Source: Podochytrium sp. JEL0797 (Eukaryota > Chytridiomycota > Chytridiomycetes > Chytridiales > Chytriomycetaceae). From it: a DNA stretch of 10,823 nt. The notes under the pieces are model-generated. The model was not told the DNA's origin and did not search any database. It saw only the letters and a list, made by a program, of their open reading frames with translations. Location of the stretch: NCBI GenBank assembly GCA_027596195.1, contig JADGJG010000929.1, positions 1-10,823 on the forward strand. The letters run 5' to 3'. Shown here piece by piece: positions 1 to 8,215 of the stretch (positions are counted from its first letter, which is position 1; each line of letters starts with the position of its first letter). The position numbers and the translations under genes are program-made.

Positions 1-932
1 CAAGCACCATCCCGATTCAGGTGCTTGTTCTGAGCGGCAAACGAGCTCTGACTGTCGCACAACTGCTTGAACCATCGCACCGCTTCACCCAAATCTTTCC
101 GCCTCGCAAAGCCACTGATTAAAGCCGTATATGTTCCAACAGTGGGAATAATGGGATCCCACGGTATGCCTGCAGATTGAACCCCGATCGGAGGTACGAA
201 TCGACGCGAATACGTTCGTCTGTGCCGCATCACGTCGAACCAAAATACGGCAAGTCGCGTTTCCCCCGATTTGATGAACGCGTCAATCAGGGTTGTGAAG
301 GTGTGTTCGTCTGGGGGTGCGACGAGGGTCATTTCTTCATAGAGCGACATCATCGCAGACAGGTCTTGACGTTTCGAATGCATGTGTATGAGGGCGTTGT
401 AGTATCGAGTATCGAGGGGAAAGTGGGTGTGTTTGAGATGGCTGTGGAGCGAAGTGGCCGAGGAGGTGTCGCCAGCACGGACGTAGGCTCGCAGAAGGGT
501 CGTGTAAAACGGGAGGTCGGGAGAATGGCCCATGAACTTGAGCTTTTCAAGAACAAGCTTGCACGACGCGATGTCGCTTGTTTCCGCATATCCTCGCAGG
601 AGGTGGGTGTAAGTGACCAAAGACGGCTTCAGGTTCGAATGGGCGATCATTGTGTTGAGCAGGTTCGAGGCCTCGCGCACAGAGTCCTTCGTGGCATGCT
701 TGGGTCGGGTATAGGCATTGATGAGTTCCGCATAGGAGCGCTTGATGTGTTTCTCATGCGAGGCCAGGCCGCGTTCGTTTTGCAGCACAAGGCCGACGAA
801 CCAGTGGTGGACATCGGCGGGGCGGTTCGCGCGCGAAAACGACTCCACGACCCGGAAAACCTCCTCGGGAGAATCTGCTTTGAGGGGCGGCAGCGCGGCG
901 CGGCGGAGGGCGGCGATCGCATTCTTGGACAT
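1..932 (-). CDS. Pentatricopeptide repeat (PPR) protein, 3' end cut by window edge
   Basis: The reverse strand from the ATG at 932-930 is open to the left edge: 310 codons, no stop, no intron needed. At least five 35-residue helical-hairpin repeats are visible. They begin near residues 106 (VTYTHLLRGYAE), 141 (FYTTLLRAYVRAGD), 176 (RYYNALIHMHSKRQD), 210 (HTFTTLIDAFIKSGE) and 266 (GTYTALISGFARRKD). Each carries the (T/Y)Y..LI..(F/Y)...G/D pattern typical of PPR motifs. An earlier degenerate repeat around 64-100 is possible. PPR proteins bind single-stranded RNA, one base per repeat, usually in mitochondria or plastids. The first ~20 residues are basic and alanine-rich without acids (MSKNAIAALRRAALPPLKA), fitting a mitochondrial presequence, but this is inferred. 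The start is chosen because upstream sequence turns AT-rich at once. The RNA target cannot be deduced here. The absence of introns over 930 bp contrasts with the intron-rich genes downstream. Confidence 0.88.
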   Translation of the reverse strand, partial: MSKNAIAALRRAALPPLKADSPEEVFRVVESFSRANRPADVHHWFVGLVLQNERGLASHEKHIKRSYAELINAYTRPKHATKDSVREASNLLNTMIAHSNLKPSLVTYTHLLRGYAETSDIASCKLVLEKLKFMGHSPDLPFYTTLLRAYVRAGDTSSATSLHSHLKHTHFPLDTRYYNALIHMHSKRQDLSAMMSLYEEMTLVAPPDEHTFTTLIDAFIKSGETRLAVFWFDVMRHRRTYSRRFVPPIGVQSAGIPWDPIIPTVGTYTALISGFARRKDLGEAVRWFKQLCDSQSSFAAQNKHLNRDGA

Positions 933-1679
933 CAAAATAAAAAAATGAAATCACAAAAAAGAAAACTAAATTATAATAATGGGTTACGAATGCACTATTC
1001 ACCCGTATATTCAATGAAAAGAATCGAAATTTCGACACCGCGACGCGACCTAACGACGCGACCCACCCACCATGTGTCCATCTCCGATCTCACTCTGATC
1101 AGAAAAATGAAGCAGAATCACAACCCCACACAAGGAAGCAACAAAAGAAGGAAGAGGATATCGCGCATCCCGAGCCGATTTCTCAATAGTGCTGCAAGTG
1201 TTGCAAGTTTTATGAAGCAGCGGAAAGCGTCGGAGCATCTCGCGATTCGGAGGAAGCTGAACGTGTCGATGGGGTGCGTGGTGGTTGCTGCAGTTACGTT
1301 GTGTGTTATAGATGCGGTATTGATTTCTGGTTTGTCTGATTGCGGTGGCTTATTATTGTCGGTGGGGATGGGATTCTTTAGATTGCCGTTCAGTGGGGGT
1401 TCGTGTTGATATCTCCAATGCATATCTTATTCACGTTTCTGCATTTGGCGCGTCTCAAGGAGATCTTGGCGAGAGAATAAACTAGGCTCGGATCGCGATG
1501 TGTTATTGTTTTTTTTGGTAGCTCTTCTACCTTAAGCTTAAACGAGAATACCAACTGCCGAACAAGTGTGAAGGAAGTGAGTGAGATCACGTGAAAAAAA
1601 TTTCCTTCGTCGCGGATTTGCTTTCGTACTTTCGGGAAAATCGAAGGAAAATCACAGGAAAATCACCACACTGTCACAC
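933..1679. other. Intergenic stretch with no supported gene
   Basis: This lies between the divergent PPR start and the small gene at 1863. Base composition drops to AT-rich with A- and T-runs at both ends. One ORF of 100 codons exists on the plus strand (ATG 1108, stop at 1408). It has a basic N-terminus rich in K/R followed by a hydrophobic stretch (MGCVVVAAVTLCVIDAVLI). A 101-codon ORF on the opposite strand covers almost the same bases. Neither resembles a family I know, and neither shows clear splice sites or a TATA box, so I do not call a gene. A palindromic TCACGTGA (E-box core CACGTG) lies at 1587-1594. Confidence 0.5.
1635..1664 (+). promoter_or_regulatory. Three GGAAAATC boxes at 11-bp spacing
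   Basis: Identical octamers GGAAAATC start at 1635, 1646 and 1657, each 11 bp apart, about one DNA helical turn. They lie 45 bp downstream of an E-box palindrome (1587-1594) and 200 bp upstream of the ATG at 1863. Same-face phasing is what clustered binding sites for one transcription factor look like, but it could also be a decayed 11-bp microsatellite. The factor is unknown. Confidence 0.35.
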
Positions 1680-1844
1680 GCAAATCCAACTCAACAAAAA
1701 ATGCTGAGTCCTCACCCCTTTATCAGCTCTGAAGTGTCGGTGCCCCGTCGTATTAAGAGTTTTCACGCGTCGCGTCGAGTTCCAATCTTTGGGCTTTTCC
1801 TCCCCCTTTTCTTTCACCTCCAATCTAAACGATATTTATACCAG
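1680..1844 (+). repeat. Tandem duplication, upstream copy (exon tail plus intron-like body)
   Basis: This 165-bp segment matches 1938-2096. Shared blocks are CAAATCCAACT, TGAGTCCTCACCC, the central TT..ACGCGTCGC, a C/T-rich tract, and CCTCCAATCTAAACGATATTT just before the terminal AG. In the downstream copy this is a canonical intron (donor ATG|GTGAGT, acceptor CTAG). In this copy the corresponding donor reads ATG|CTGAGT, so the GT is lost, while the branch-like TCTAAAC and the acceptor (CCAG at 1841-1844) remain. The reading frame before the junction is also alike in both copies (ANPTQQKM here, ANPTKQNM downstream). This indicates that a coding tail was duplicated together with the intron. 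Confidence 0.8.
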
Positions 1845-1862
1845 GTCAAAAAGAGCCTCCCC

Positions 1863-2336
1863 ATGACCGACTTCAAAAAACTCCGCGCAAGTTTTGTTAC
1901 GTACAATCATTGGCCCGCAATCGACGCGGGACCTGAAGCAAATCCAACTAAACAAAATATGGTGAGTCCTCACCCTTTTACCGGCTCCCAGGTGTCGTTA
2001 TGCCATGCCGTAGGATTTTTACGCGTCGCAGCGACTTCCACTCTTTTGGCTTTCCCTCCCCCCTTTCCCCTCCAATCTAAACGATATTTTCACTAGGACA
2101 AGATTGAACTTGTTAATCTCGCACCCCCAAGACACCGTGTGGGTCAAAAAATACCAGCCGATTCGGTGGTCACGTCGTTGGACGTGCAGGAAATTCTGAT
2201 GGAGCTGGCTGGCACTGATGCGCGCGAACTCATGGATCTCAACCAAAAAACCGTTAGCGCACAATTTGGACACGAAGATCGTGCTCTAATTCTTTGTGAA
2301 CTCTCCACCGACTGGGAACGTGAATTTTTTTTATGA
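1863..2336 (+). CDS. Small uncharacterised protein, two-exon model (C-terminus uncertain)
   Basis: Exon 1 is 1863-1961 (33 codons, MTDFKKLRASFVTYN...). The intron is 1962-2096 (GTGAGT...CTAG with TCTAAAC branch). Exon 2 is 2097-2336 (79 codons plus TGA), giving 112 aa. I do not recognise the family. Exon 2 reads like a folded soluble domain, with alternating hydrophobic and charged stretches such as DVQEILMELAGTDARELMDL, and has no membrane segment. The stop falls in a T-rich stretch that also looks like an intron: donor GTGAAT at 2320, acceptor CATCAG at 2391, 72 nt. If that intron is removed, the frame continues as RQVAHSHRNK... to a TGA at 2640-2642. A more protein-like frame (INILGKDSKWTALAD...) runs to a TAA at 2636-2638 but is out of phase with that splice. 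The ATG at 1863 is the first in frame after the duplicated intron; the frame is open upstream too, so a further exon is possible. Confidence 0.45.
1938..2096 (+). repeat. Tandem duplication, downstream copy containing a functional-looking intron
   Basis: This is the second copy of the 1680-1844 segment, offset about 252-258 bp. Bases 1938-1961 are the end of exon 1 of the small gene. Bases 1962-2096 form its 135-nt intron: GTGAGT donor, C/T-rich body, TCTAAAC about 20 nt before the acceptor, CTAG end. The ends of the two copies are near-identical, while the middle has diverged with small indels. Confidence 0.8.
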
Positions 2337-2642
2337 TATTTTTTCCACCACCACCCACTCATTGCGTTTCCTTGTTATTCATATGCATCAGGTCAAGTGG
2401 CCCACTCCCACAGAAACAAGATTCCGCAATCAATATCCTGGGCAAGGACTCCAAATGGACCGCGTTGGCAGACGCGTCCGAGTGTTTTTGGCAGGGAATC
2501 CCAGACCGCGCACCCAACCCTTCTCACCCACTGCGCCCGAAATTCACATGCACCGGGGTGCTTGTGTTACAAAGCACAGATGCCTCGCGGACGCGAGTGG
2601 CAGGACAAGCTGGCACTTCTTGGATCGTTTTGCAATAATTGA

Positions 2643-2909
2643 AAAAGACCCATTTTAGAATCAATCCTCCTGTTCATTAAAATAACTCATCTATGACTAG
2701 GTCAGGAAAACTGCTGATGCCTATGTGTCTAAGTGAGGAAAAAAGGAGGGAAGGAAGGAGCTGGACAAGTTCGGAACTCATCCCGATTTCGCGTTTGTGG
2801 GCTCAACTAATTAAATGACTTTATTAATGAGGGAGAATCGAACGAAAAAGGGAATGAGAAGAATACAGATTATATAAACCCTTTCCTACAGTAGGAGAAA
2901 AATTGAGAA
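2643..2909. other. Intergenic region upstream of the Prp40 gene
   Basis: About 270 bp, AT-rich, without a supported ORF on either strand. It contains ATTAAA near 2677, a possible polyadenylation signal for the small upstream gene, purine-rich runs near 2735-2760, and the TATA box listed separately. Confidence 0.5.
2871..2878 (+). promoter_or_regulatory. TATA box (TATATAAA) of the Prp40 gene
   Basis: TATATAAA begins 39 bp upstream of the proposed ATG at 2910. With usual TATA-to-start spacing (about 25-30 bp) the mRNA leader would be only some 5-12 nt, so either the leader is very short or the start site lies elsewhere. This is a motif match only. Confidence 0.4.
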
Positions 2910-5805
2910 ATGAGTGTGCGTTGCCTCCCCTCCGCCTAAGTCCCAACTAACGCATTCAAACCCCCACAGCACTGGCCACAACTTCCTCCTCCCGGCATGG
3001 CCCCCCCTGGTATGCCAGGGATGCCAGGGATGCCAGGGATGCCTGGAATGCCAGGAATGGCCCCAATGCAACGACCCGTGAGTCCCATTGCTGCGCACTC
3101 CACCAACCGTCCCCTGACCCCTCATTCTCCCACAGGGCGCCCACCCGAGCGACTCCGATTGGATGGCGCACACAAAGCCCGACGGCAAGGTCTATTACTA
3201 CAACAAAGTGACGCAGCAGTCGCAGTGGGACAAACCCGACGAACTCAAAACTCCTCTCGAGGTGAGCTCTCTTTTTGGAGATTCTTGTGAGAACGCGAGT
3301 GAATGTATATCGGAGGAGGGATGAACTGGGTGCGGTATCGCGTGGGTTTGCTGCAATCTAAAAACGAAGTGTTTGCTTTTGTGTTTGACAGCGAGCCCTC
3401 TCGGCGTGCTCTTGGAAGGAGTACAAAACGGATGACGGGCGAAAGTATTACAGCAACACTGGTTTGTACTCCATCTTTACTCTGCGGCCACAGCGTGAAG
3501 GCCCTGTTCGCTCACGATTTGATATTTCCCGCAGTCACCAAGGAAACCGTGTGGAAAACTCCCATTGAATACCAAGCCATCATTGACAAGTTCGATATCA
3601 AAACTCCCATCACTCCCGTGGCCCAACATGTACCGGCACCCGTTGTCAACAACATGGTTGTGATTCCCGTGAATTTTGAAACCAAGGAAGAGGCCGAAGT
3701 TGCTTTCAAAGAGATGCTCGAGCAAGCCGTGAGACAATTCTTTTGATTGGTGGGGCTTGATTGGTCGTTGCTCACGTTTTTGGATTCTTAGGAGATTGGT
3801 CTCGACTGGACTTGGGAACAGACGATGCGCAAAGTAATCAACAATCCAATGTACCGGTGCTTGAAGACCCTAACCGAGCGTAAACAAGCCTTTCAATCGT
3901 ATGTGGATGAGAAGAAGACGCGGATCAAGGTTTGTTGATGATTCATTGAAAAGTTGCGGCTCCCTTCTCACTGTTTGTACACAGCAAGCGGCCGAAGAAA
4001 AATTACGTTACGAACGCGAGGGGTTCTCCGTTTTGTTGGGCTCTCTGGGCAGCGAGTTGAATATTTTCCTTCGATTCAAAAAGATGGCAGAAGTGTTTGC
4101 TGAGGACGAGGTGTTTTTGTCGATTGATGCAGACCGCCGGATGGAACTGTTTGACGAATTCATGACCGAGTTTCGTATGAAGGAAGCGGTAAAGCCTTTC
4201 CCTTTTGCTCCCTATATTCGCGATTGTTTTTGCTCAAACCTCGAAAAAACAAACAGGAAGACAAACGCGTCCTCAGAAAAGAAAACGTTGAACGTTTCCG
4301 CAACATTCTCAAAACCACCCCGACCATCACCGCCACCACGACATGGGCCGAAGCGCAAAACCTCTGGGCCTCGCACCCCGACTTCCTTCCTCCATCTCCC
4401 AACAGCGTGAACCCTCTGCACTCAATGGAAGCCATCGACATTCTCGTTACATTCGAAGACCACATGAAATTGCTCGAATCAGCCTATTTTGAACAACTCG
4501 AAAAAGTCAAGCAGCAGGAACGCCGGAGAGAGCGTCAATTGCGCGACGAGTATCGCGCCTTGATGGAACGGTTGGTGAGGGAGGGTGTGATTCACGTTCA
4601 GAGCAAGTGGAAGGAGGTGTATCCGTTTGTGTCGCAGGAGCCGTGTTTTGGGGAGATGTTGGGACAGCCGGGGAGCAACCCGTTGGAAATGTTTTGGGAT
4701 GTGTTGGTGGGATTGGAGGATCGTTATTTCGCTGTGAGAAAAGATGCGTTGGAGGCTGTGAAGGTGAGTTTTGCTGTTTGCATTCCGTCAAGTGACTTTG
4801 TTTTTGAACTCGTCCCCTGTTTTTGTTTACAGGCGTCTGGAATCCAAGTCGTTGTTCAGACAGCCTTCACCGAATTTGAGCACGTGTTCAGAAACTATAC
4901 TCAGAGCGACAAATTTGACCAAAACACGCTGAAGCAGGTGTTTGATGAGGTTCGCCTGTTGCGTTTTTTGTTGTTTAGGGATTGAAAACTTACCTCCACT
5001 CGTCGTCCAAAAAGCTCATGGCCAAAGCCGTGATCAAACAAAAAGACGACGAACGCCGCAGGGAGCGTAAAACCAAGAAGCGCATGGACGCGTTCAAATC
5101 CGTGTTGAAGCACTTGTCACCAAAACTCACGTCGTCTGCGACCTGGGATCAGGTTCAACCGCTGGTTAAGGGAGACGAAGAGTACGCTGAGTTGGAGGAG
5201 GAGCAGCGAATGTATGTGTTTGACAAGTTTATCAAGAAGTTGAAGGTGAGGAAATGCGCGTTTCTTGTGCGGTTTTGTTGAATATCGAGTGTTTTTTTTG
5301 CAGGCCAAGGAGGAAGAAAAGGATATGTCGAGTTCGGACGAAAGCGACGACGATGGCGAAAAGTCGAGAAAGAGAAAGTCGTCGGGCCGTGAACGCGAGC
5401 ACGGGAGCCGTCGTGAGGACAAAAAGAGGGTGCGTTTATTTCTGTTTCCCGGTAGGGGGATGCATCTTATTGAATTTTCTGCTTTCTTACAAGCAGAGAT
5501 CGGGACGCTCGGAAGAACGCGAACCCGTACGAGAGGACCGCATGAAGGAGGATCGCGTGCGGGAGGATCGGATCAGAGAAGATCGCCTAAGGGATGTTCG
5601 CGTTAGGGATGAGCGAGTGAGGGATGATCGTGTGAGAGAGGACCGTGTGAGAGAGGAGCGTGTCAGAGACGATCGTCTCAGAGAATCGCGTGTCAGAGAT
5701 GGTCGCAGCAGAGAAGAGCGTGTGAGGGAAGAGCGCAAGAGCGTGGAACCTATTCCTGTTCCGGATGCTACGCCGCGTTCAGACCTCGAGGAGGGCGAGC
5801 TGTGA
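2910..5805 (+). CDS. PRP40: Pre-mRNA-processing factor Prp40 (WW2-FF6), 12 exons
   Basis: Prp40 is a U1 snRNP-associated splicing factor that bridges the 5' splice site and branch-point proteins. Modelled exons: 2910-2915, 2970-3077, 3136-3261, 3392-3461, 3535-3728, 3792-3929, 3985-4188, 4257-4763, 4833-4949, 4979-5245, 5304-5429, 5497-5805, giving 723 aa. Ten of eleven introns are phase 0; the one after 3461 is phase 1. Residues 3-38 are a PGM-rich linker. WW1 has W47, YYY58-60, W69 and P72. WW2 has W88, YY99-100, W110 and P113. FF-type helical domains follow near 158-207, 227-278, 295-352, 380-435, 455-492 and 524-579, with acidic and basic linkers. The KSRKRK stretch in exon 11 is a likely nuclear signal. 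The tail is an RE/RD repeat ending LEEGEL. Domain order and length match the family. Uncertain points are the 6-nt first exon (MS) and the exon 9/10 junction, where an intron of 41 nt rather than 29 would remove VFDE. Confidence 0.93.
3009..3058 (+). repeat. 9-bp coding repeat (Gly-Met-Pro)n in the Prp40 N-terminus
   Basis: Around six tandem 9-bp units of the form GGNATGCCN encode the [11 protein letters not shown] stretch. Third-position differences (CCAGGG, CCTGGA, CCAGGA) show partial decay. Methionine/proline/glycine-rich leaders are common ahead of the WW domains in this family, so a flexible linker role is likely. The array is prone to copy-number change. Confidence 0.75.
4938..4978 (+). 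other. Very short intron in Prp40 (29 or 41 nt)
   Basis: The frame of exon 9 meets a stop at 4982-4984, while the conserved FF region continues in another frame from 4979. An intron ending in a T-rich tract and TTTAG at 4978 must therefore be removed. Two phase-0 donors fit: GTTCGC at 4950 (29 nt) and GTGTTT at 4938 (41 nt). The 29-nt version has no adenosine except in the terminal AG. The 41-nt version has adenosines only near its 5' end. No CTAAC-like branch is present in either. Confidence 0.7.
5527..5736 (+). repeat. 15-bp coding minisatellite: 14 copies of (V/I/L)R(E/D)xR
   Basis: Fourteen consecutive 5-residue units ([25 protein letters not shown], and so on to VREER) fill the Prp40 C-terminus in exon 12 without an indel. 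The alternating +/- charges resemble the RE/RD-rich tails of spliceosomal proteins and probably form a charged helix or disordered region. The opposite strand is also open here because of the repeat and is not a gene. Confidence 0.9.
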
Positions 5806-5825
5806 TTCCCTTTTCTGTTTTTGCA

Positions 5826-5833
5826 TATAAAAG
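5826..5833 (+). promoter_or_regulatory. TATA box (TATAAAAG) for the P5C dehydrogenase gene
   Basis: TATAAAAG starts only 21 bp after the Prp40 stop codon and 124 bp before the dehydrogenase ATG. The whole gap between the two genes is 144 bp and holds no AATAAA. The Prp40 3' end and the dehydrogenase promoter therefore probably overlap. Confidence 0.45.
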
Positions 5834-5949
5834 GTGCAGGAAAGTGAAAGAGATTTTTTCGAACCCTGAGGACCCCCACATCCGGGCTTTCCGTTCCGGC
5901 GGCGTTTTCCGGTTCGCGAAAAAGAAAAATCAGCAAAAAACAAACCGAA

Positions 5950-8088
5950 ATGAGACTCGCCTCGCTGATCCGATCGACCCGCACGGCTTCCTCTGCCCTC
6001 CGCGTTGCCACTGCCTCGCTTCCCCGCGCTGCGACCCGCGCGCTGTCTTCCTCGGCGGGTGCGATCCCGGCTGTTCCGCAGTTGGGAACCTTCGCGGTGC
6101 CAGTTGTTGCGAACGAGCCAATGGTGTGTGGAGTGGTGGTTACGGTGCATTCGCTTGGCTAAACTTCTTTGGCAGTACTCGTACGCTCCGGGAAGTCCCG
6201 AAAGAGCCAAGCTGCAAGCAGCGCTCGCGGAAATGCGCGCCAAGATGCCGTTCGAGGTTCCCTGCGTTGTCAACGGCGAGAAGGTAGCAATAGAGTAGTG
6301 CGAACACGCGAAACTGCCTTGGTCCCGTTTTGACTCACAAGTTTGACTCGTTCTTTGATCGACAGGTGTTCACGGCCGACACGCTCAGACAACCGCTTCC
6401 GTTCGACCACAAGACCACTCTCTGCAACTTCCACAACGCGGACACGAAGCTCGTGGAGAAGGTGAGATTCCTTGTTCGAGTTTACTTTTTTCTGACTCCT
6501 GAAAACAGGCGATTGCCGGAGCGCTTGCGGCCAAACCCGCCTGGGAAGCCATGCCCTTCAACGACCGCGCCGCCATCTTTTTGAAGGCTGCTGACTTGCT
6601 CACCAACAAGTACCGGTACCAGGTGATGGCTGCCACGATGCTTGGTCAGTCCAAGAACGCGTGGCAAGCCGAGATTGACGCGGCTGCGGAACTCGCTGAT
6701 TTCTGGCGTTTCAACACCCAATACGCGCAAGGTAAGCATCGTTTTGACTGCCCTCTCTTTTAATTCTAACCCTTCCCTGTTTGAAAAAAAACAGACATCT
6801 ATTCCGGCCAACCCACCAAAAACGCCCCCCTTACCTGGAACCGCATGGAATACCGCGCCCTCGAAGGCTACGTGGTCGCTTACTCCCCCTTCAACTTCAC
6901 CGCCATCGGCGGCAACCTCGTCGGCGCCCCCGTCCTCATGGGCAACGTGTGCATCTGGAAACCCTCCGCAACAGGTCTCTACTCCAGTTACCTCGTGTAC
7001 GAGATTCTCAAAGAAGCCGGCCTGCCGGACGGTGTGATTCAATTCGTGCCGGGCGACGCGCATGTTGTGACGGATGCAACGTTCAATCACCCCGAGTTTG
7101 CGGGTTTCCATTTCACGGGGAGCACGCAAGTGTTTAAGCATTTGTGGAAGAAGATTGGAAACAATATTGACATGTACAAGTCGTATCCGCGAGTGGTTGG
7201 GGAGACGGGGGGCAAGAATATGCATTTCTTGCACAAGAGTGCGGATGCGAAGCATGCGGCTTTGCAGACGGTGAGAAGCTCGTTTGAGTACAATGGGCAG
7301 AAGTGTAGTGCTTGTTCGAGGTTCGTGTTGTTTTTTTGTTTTGCTTCCCGAGGAGTTCGCTGATGAAGTGATTTTTCAGAGTCTACGTCCCAGACAACCT
7401 TTGGGAAGAGTACAGTACCACTCTGATTGCAGAAACCAAGAAAATCAAGCAAGGTCCCGTCGATGGTACGCACTTGTTGAGTTTTCGAAAACCACAAAAC
7501 TCCGTCTCTAACCAATTTTTGGTCCACACAGACTTCACCAACTTCATGTCCTCCGTCATCAACAAAGCCTCCTTCGACAAAATCAAGGGATACCTCTCCG
7601 ACATTGCGAGCGGCAAAACTCCCAACTCCAAAATCCTCGTGGGTGGCAAATGCGACGACTCTGTCGGATACACCATCGAACCCACCGTCGTCCTCGCCTC
7701 GGACCCCCACGCCAAAACCATGGTCGACGAACTCTTTGGCCCCGTTGTGACAGTGTACGTGTACCCTGCCGACAAGTACGAAGAGTATCTCGCGATCGCG
7801 GACTCCACGAGTCAATACGCGTTGACATGCGCGTTGTTTGCGCAGGACAGAACGGCGGTGATTGTGGGGAGCAACAAGTTGCGAAACGCGGCGGGCAACT
7901 TTTACATCAACGACAAGTCGACTGGAGCCGTGGTTGGACAACAGGCGTTTGGTGGAGGTCGCGCGAGTGGAACGAATGACAAGGCTGGGTCTGTGTTGAA
8001 CTTGCTGCGCTGGGTTTCGCCGCGCACGATTAAGGAGAGTTTTGTTTCGATTACGGAGACTACGTATCCTTCCAACTTGAAGGAGTGA
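5950..8088 (+). CDS. P5CDH: Delta-1-pyrroline-5-carboxylate dehydrogenase, mitochondrial (ALDH4 family), 7 exons
   Basis: This enzyme oxidises glutamate gamma-semialdehyde (from P5C) to glutamate with NAD+, the second step of proline catabolism in the mitochondrial matrix. Exons: 5950-6123, 6176-6283, 6366-6461, 6509-6731, 6795-7320, 7380-7465, 7532-8088, giving 589 aa, close to eukaryotic P5CDHs (about 560). All six introns are GT..AG (47-82 nt), phases 0,0,0,1,2,1. Residues 1-35 are R/S/A-rich with no acids, a clear mitochondrial presequence. ALDH4 landmarks are VANEPM then SPERA near the N-terminus, SPFNFTAIGGNL, GNVCIWKPS, FTGSTQVFKHLW, the general base in GETGGKN (Glu337), the nucleophile in GQKCSACS (Cys371), NFYINDKSTG and GQQAFGGGRASGTNDK. 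Glu-to-Cys spacing is 34, as in the family. All key residues are intact. It sits head-to-tail with the splicing-factor gene, with no evident functional link. Confidence 0.96.
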
Positions 8089-8093
8089 ATAAA
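8088..8093 (+). terminator. AATAAA polyadenylation signal overlapping the P5CDH stop codon
   Basis: AATAAA shares its first base with the last base of the TGA stop (8086-8088). The 3' UTR would be only some 15-30 nt if cleavage follows at the usual distance. A TTTTAAAAAAAA tract follows at about 8123-8135. Confidence 0.5.
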
Positions 8094-8215
8094 TGTTGAA
8101 TTCAAATCTTTTAGAGCTGTGTTTTTTAAAAAAAATGGAGAAAAATAAGTAGTGAAAGACGACACCGCGACAAAAAAATTCGGCAAACCTTGTGTCGGCA
8201 GCCGCGGCAACACAT

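Noticed and set aside
177..1409. 410-codon plus-strand ORF
   Set aside because: Its first 750 bp are antisense to the PPR gene, whose repeats are unmistakable. The rest runs through AT-rich spacer, and the product resembles nothing.
1108..1410. 100-codon ORF with basic and hydrophobic parts
   Set aside because: An overlapping ORF of similar length exists on the other strand, and no family resemblance or splice or promoter signal supports either.
2997..3058. Gly-x-y repeat suggesting a collagen-like gene
   Set aside because: The repeat is short and runs directly into Prp40 WW domains in the same frame, so it is the usual PGM-rich leader.
5527..5736. Possible CRISPR-like or mobile repeat array
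   Set aside because: Units are contiguous 15-mers in frame with a known gene. There are no spacers, and the host is a eukaryote.
5487..6011. Minus-strand ORF rich in RSSLT repeats
   Set aside because: It is the complement of the 15-bp charged-repeat array of Prp40. The openness comes from the repeat period being a multiple of three.
6482..7255. 257-codon minus-strand ORF
   Set aside because: Antisense to exons 4 and 5 of P5CDH, which carry conserved ALDH motifs on the other strand.
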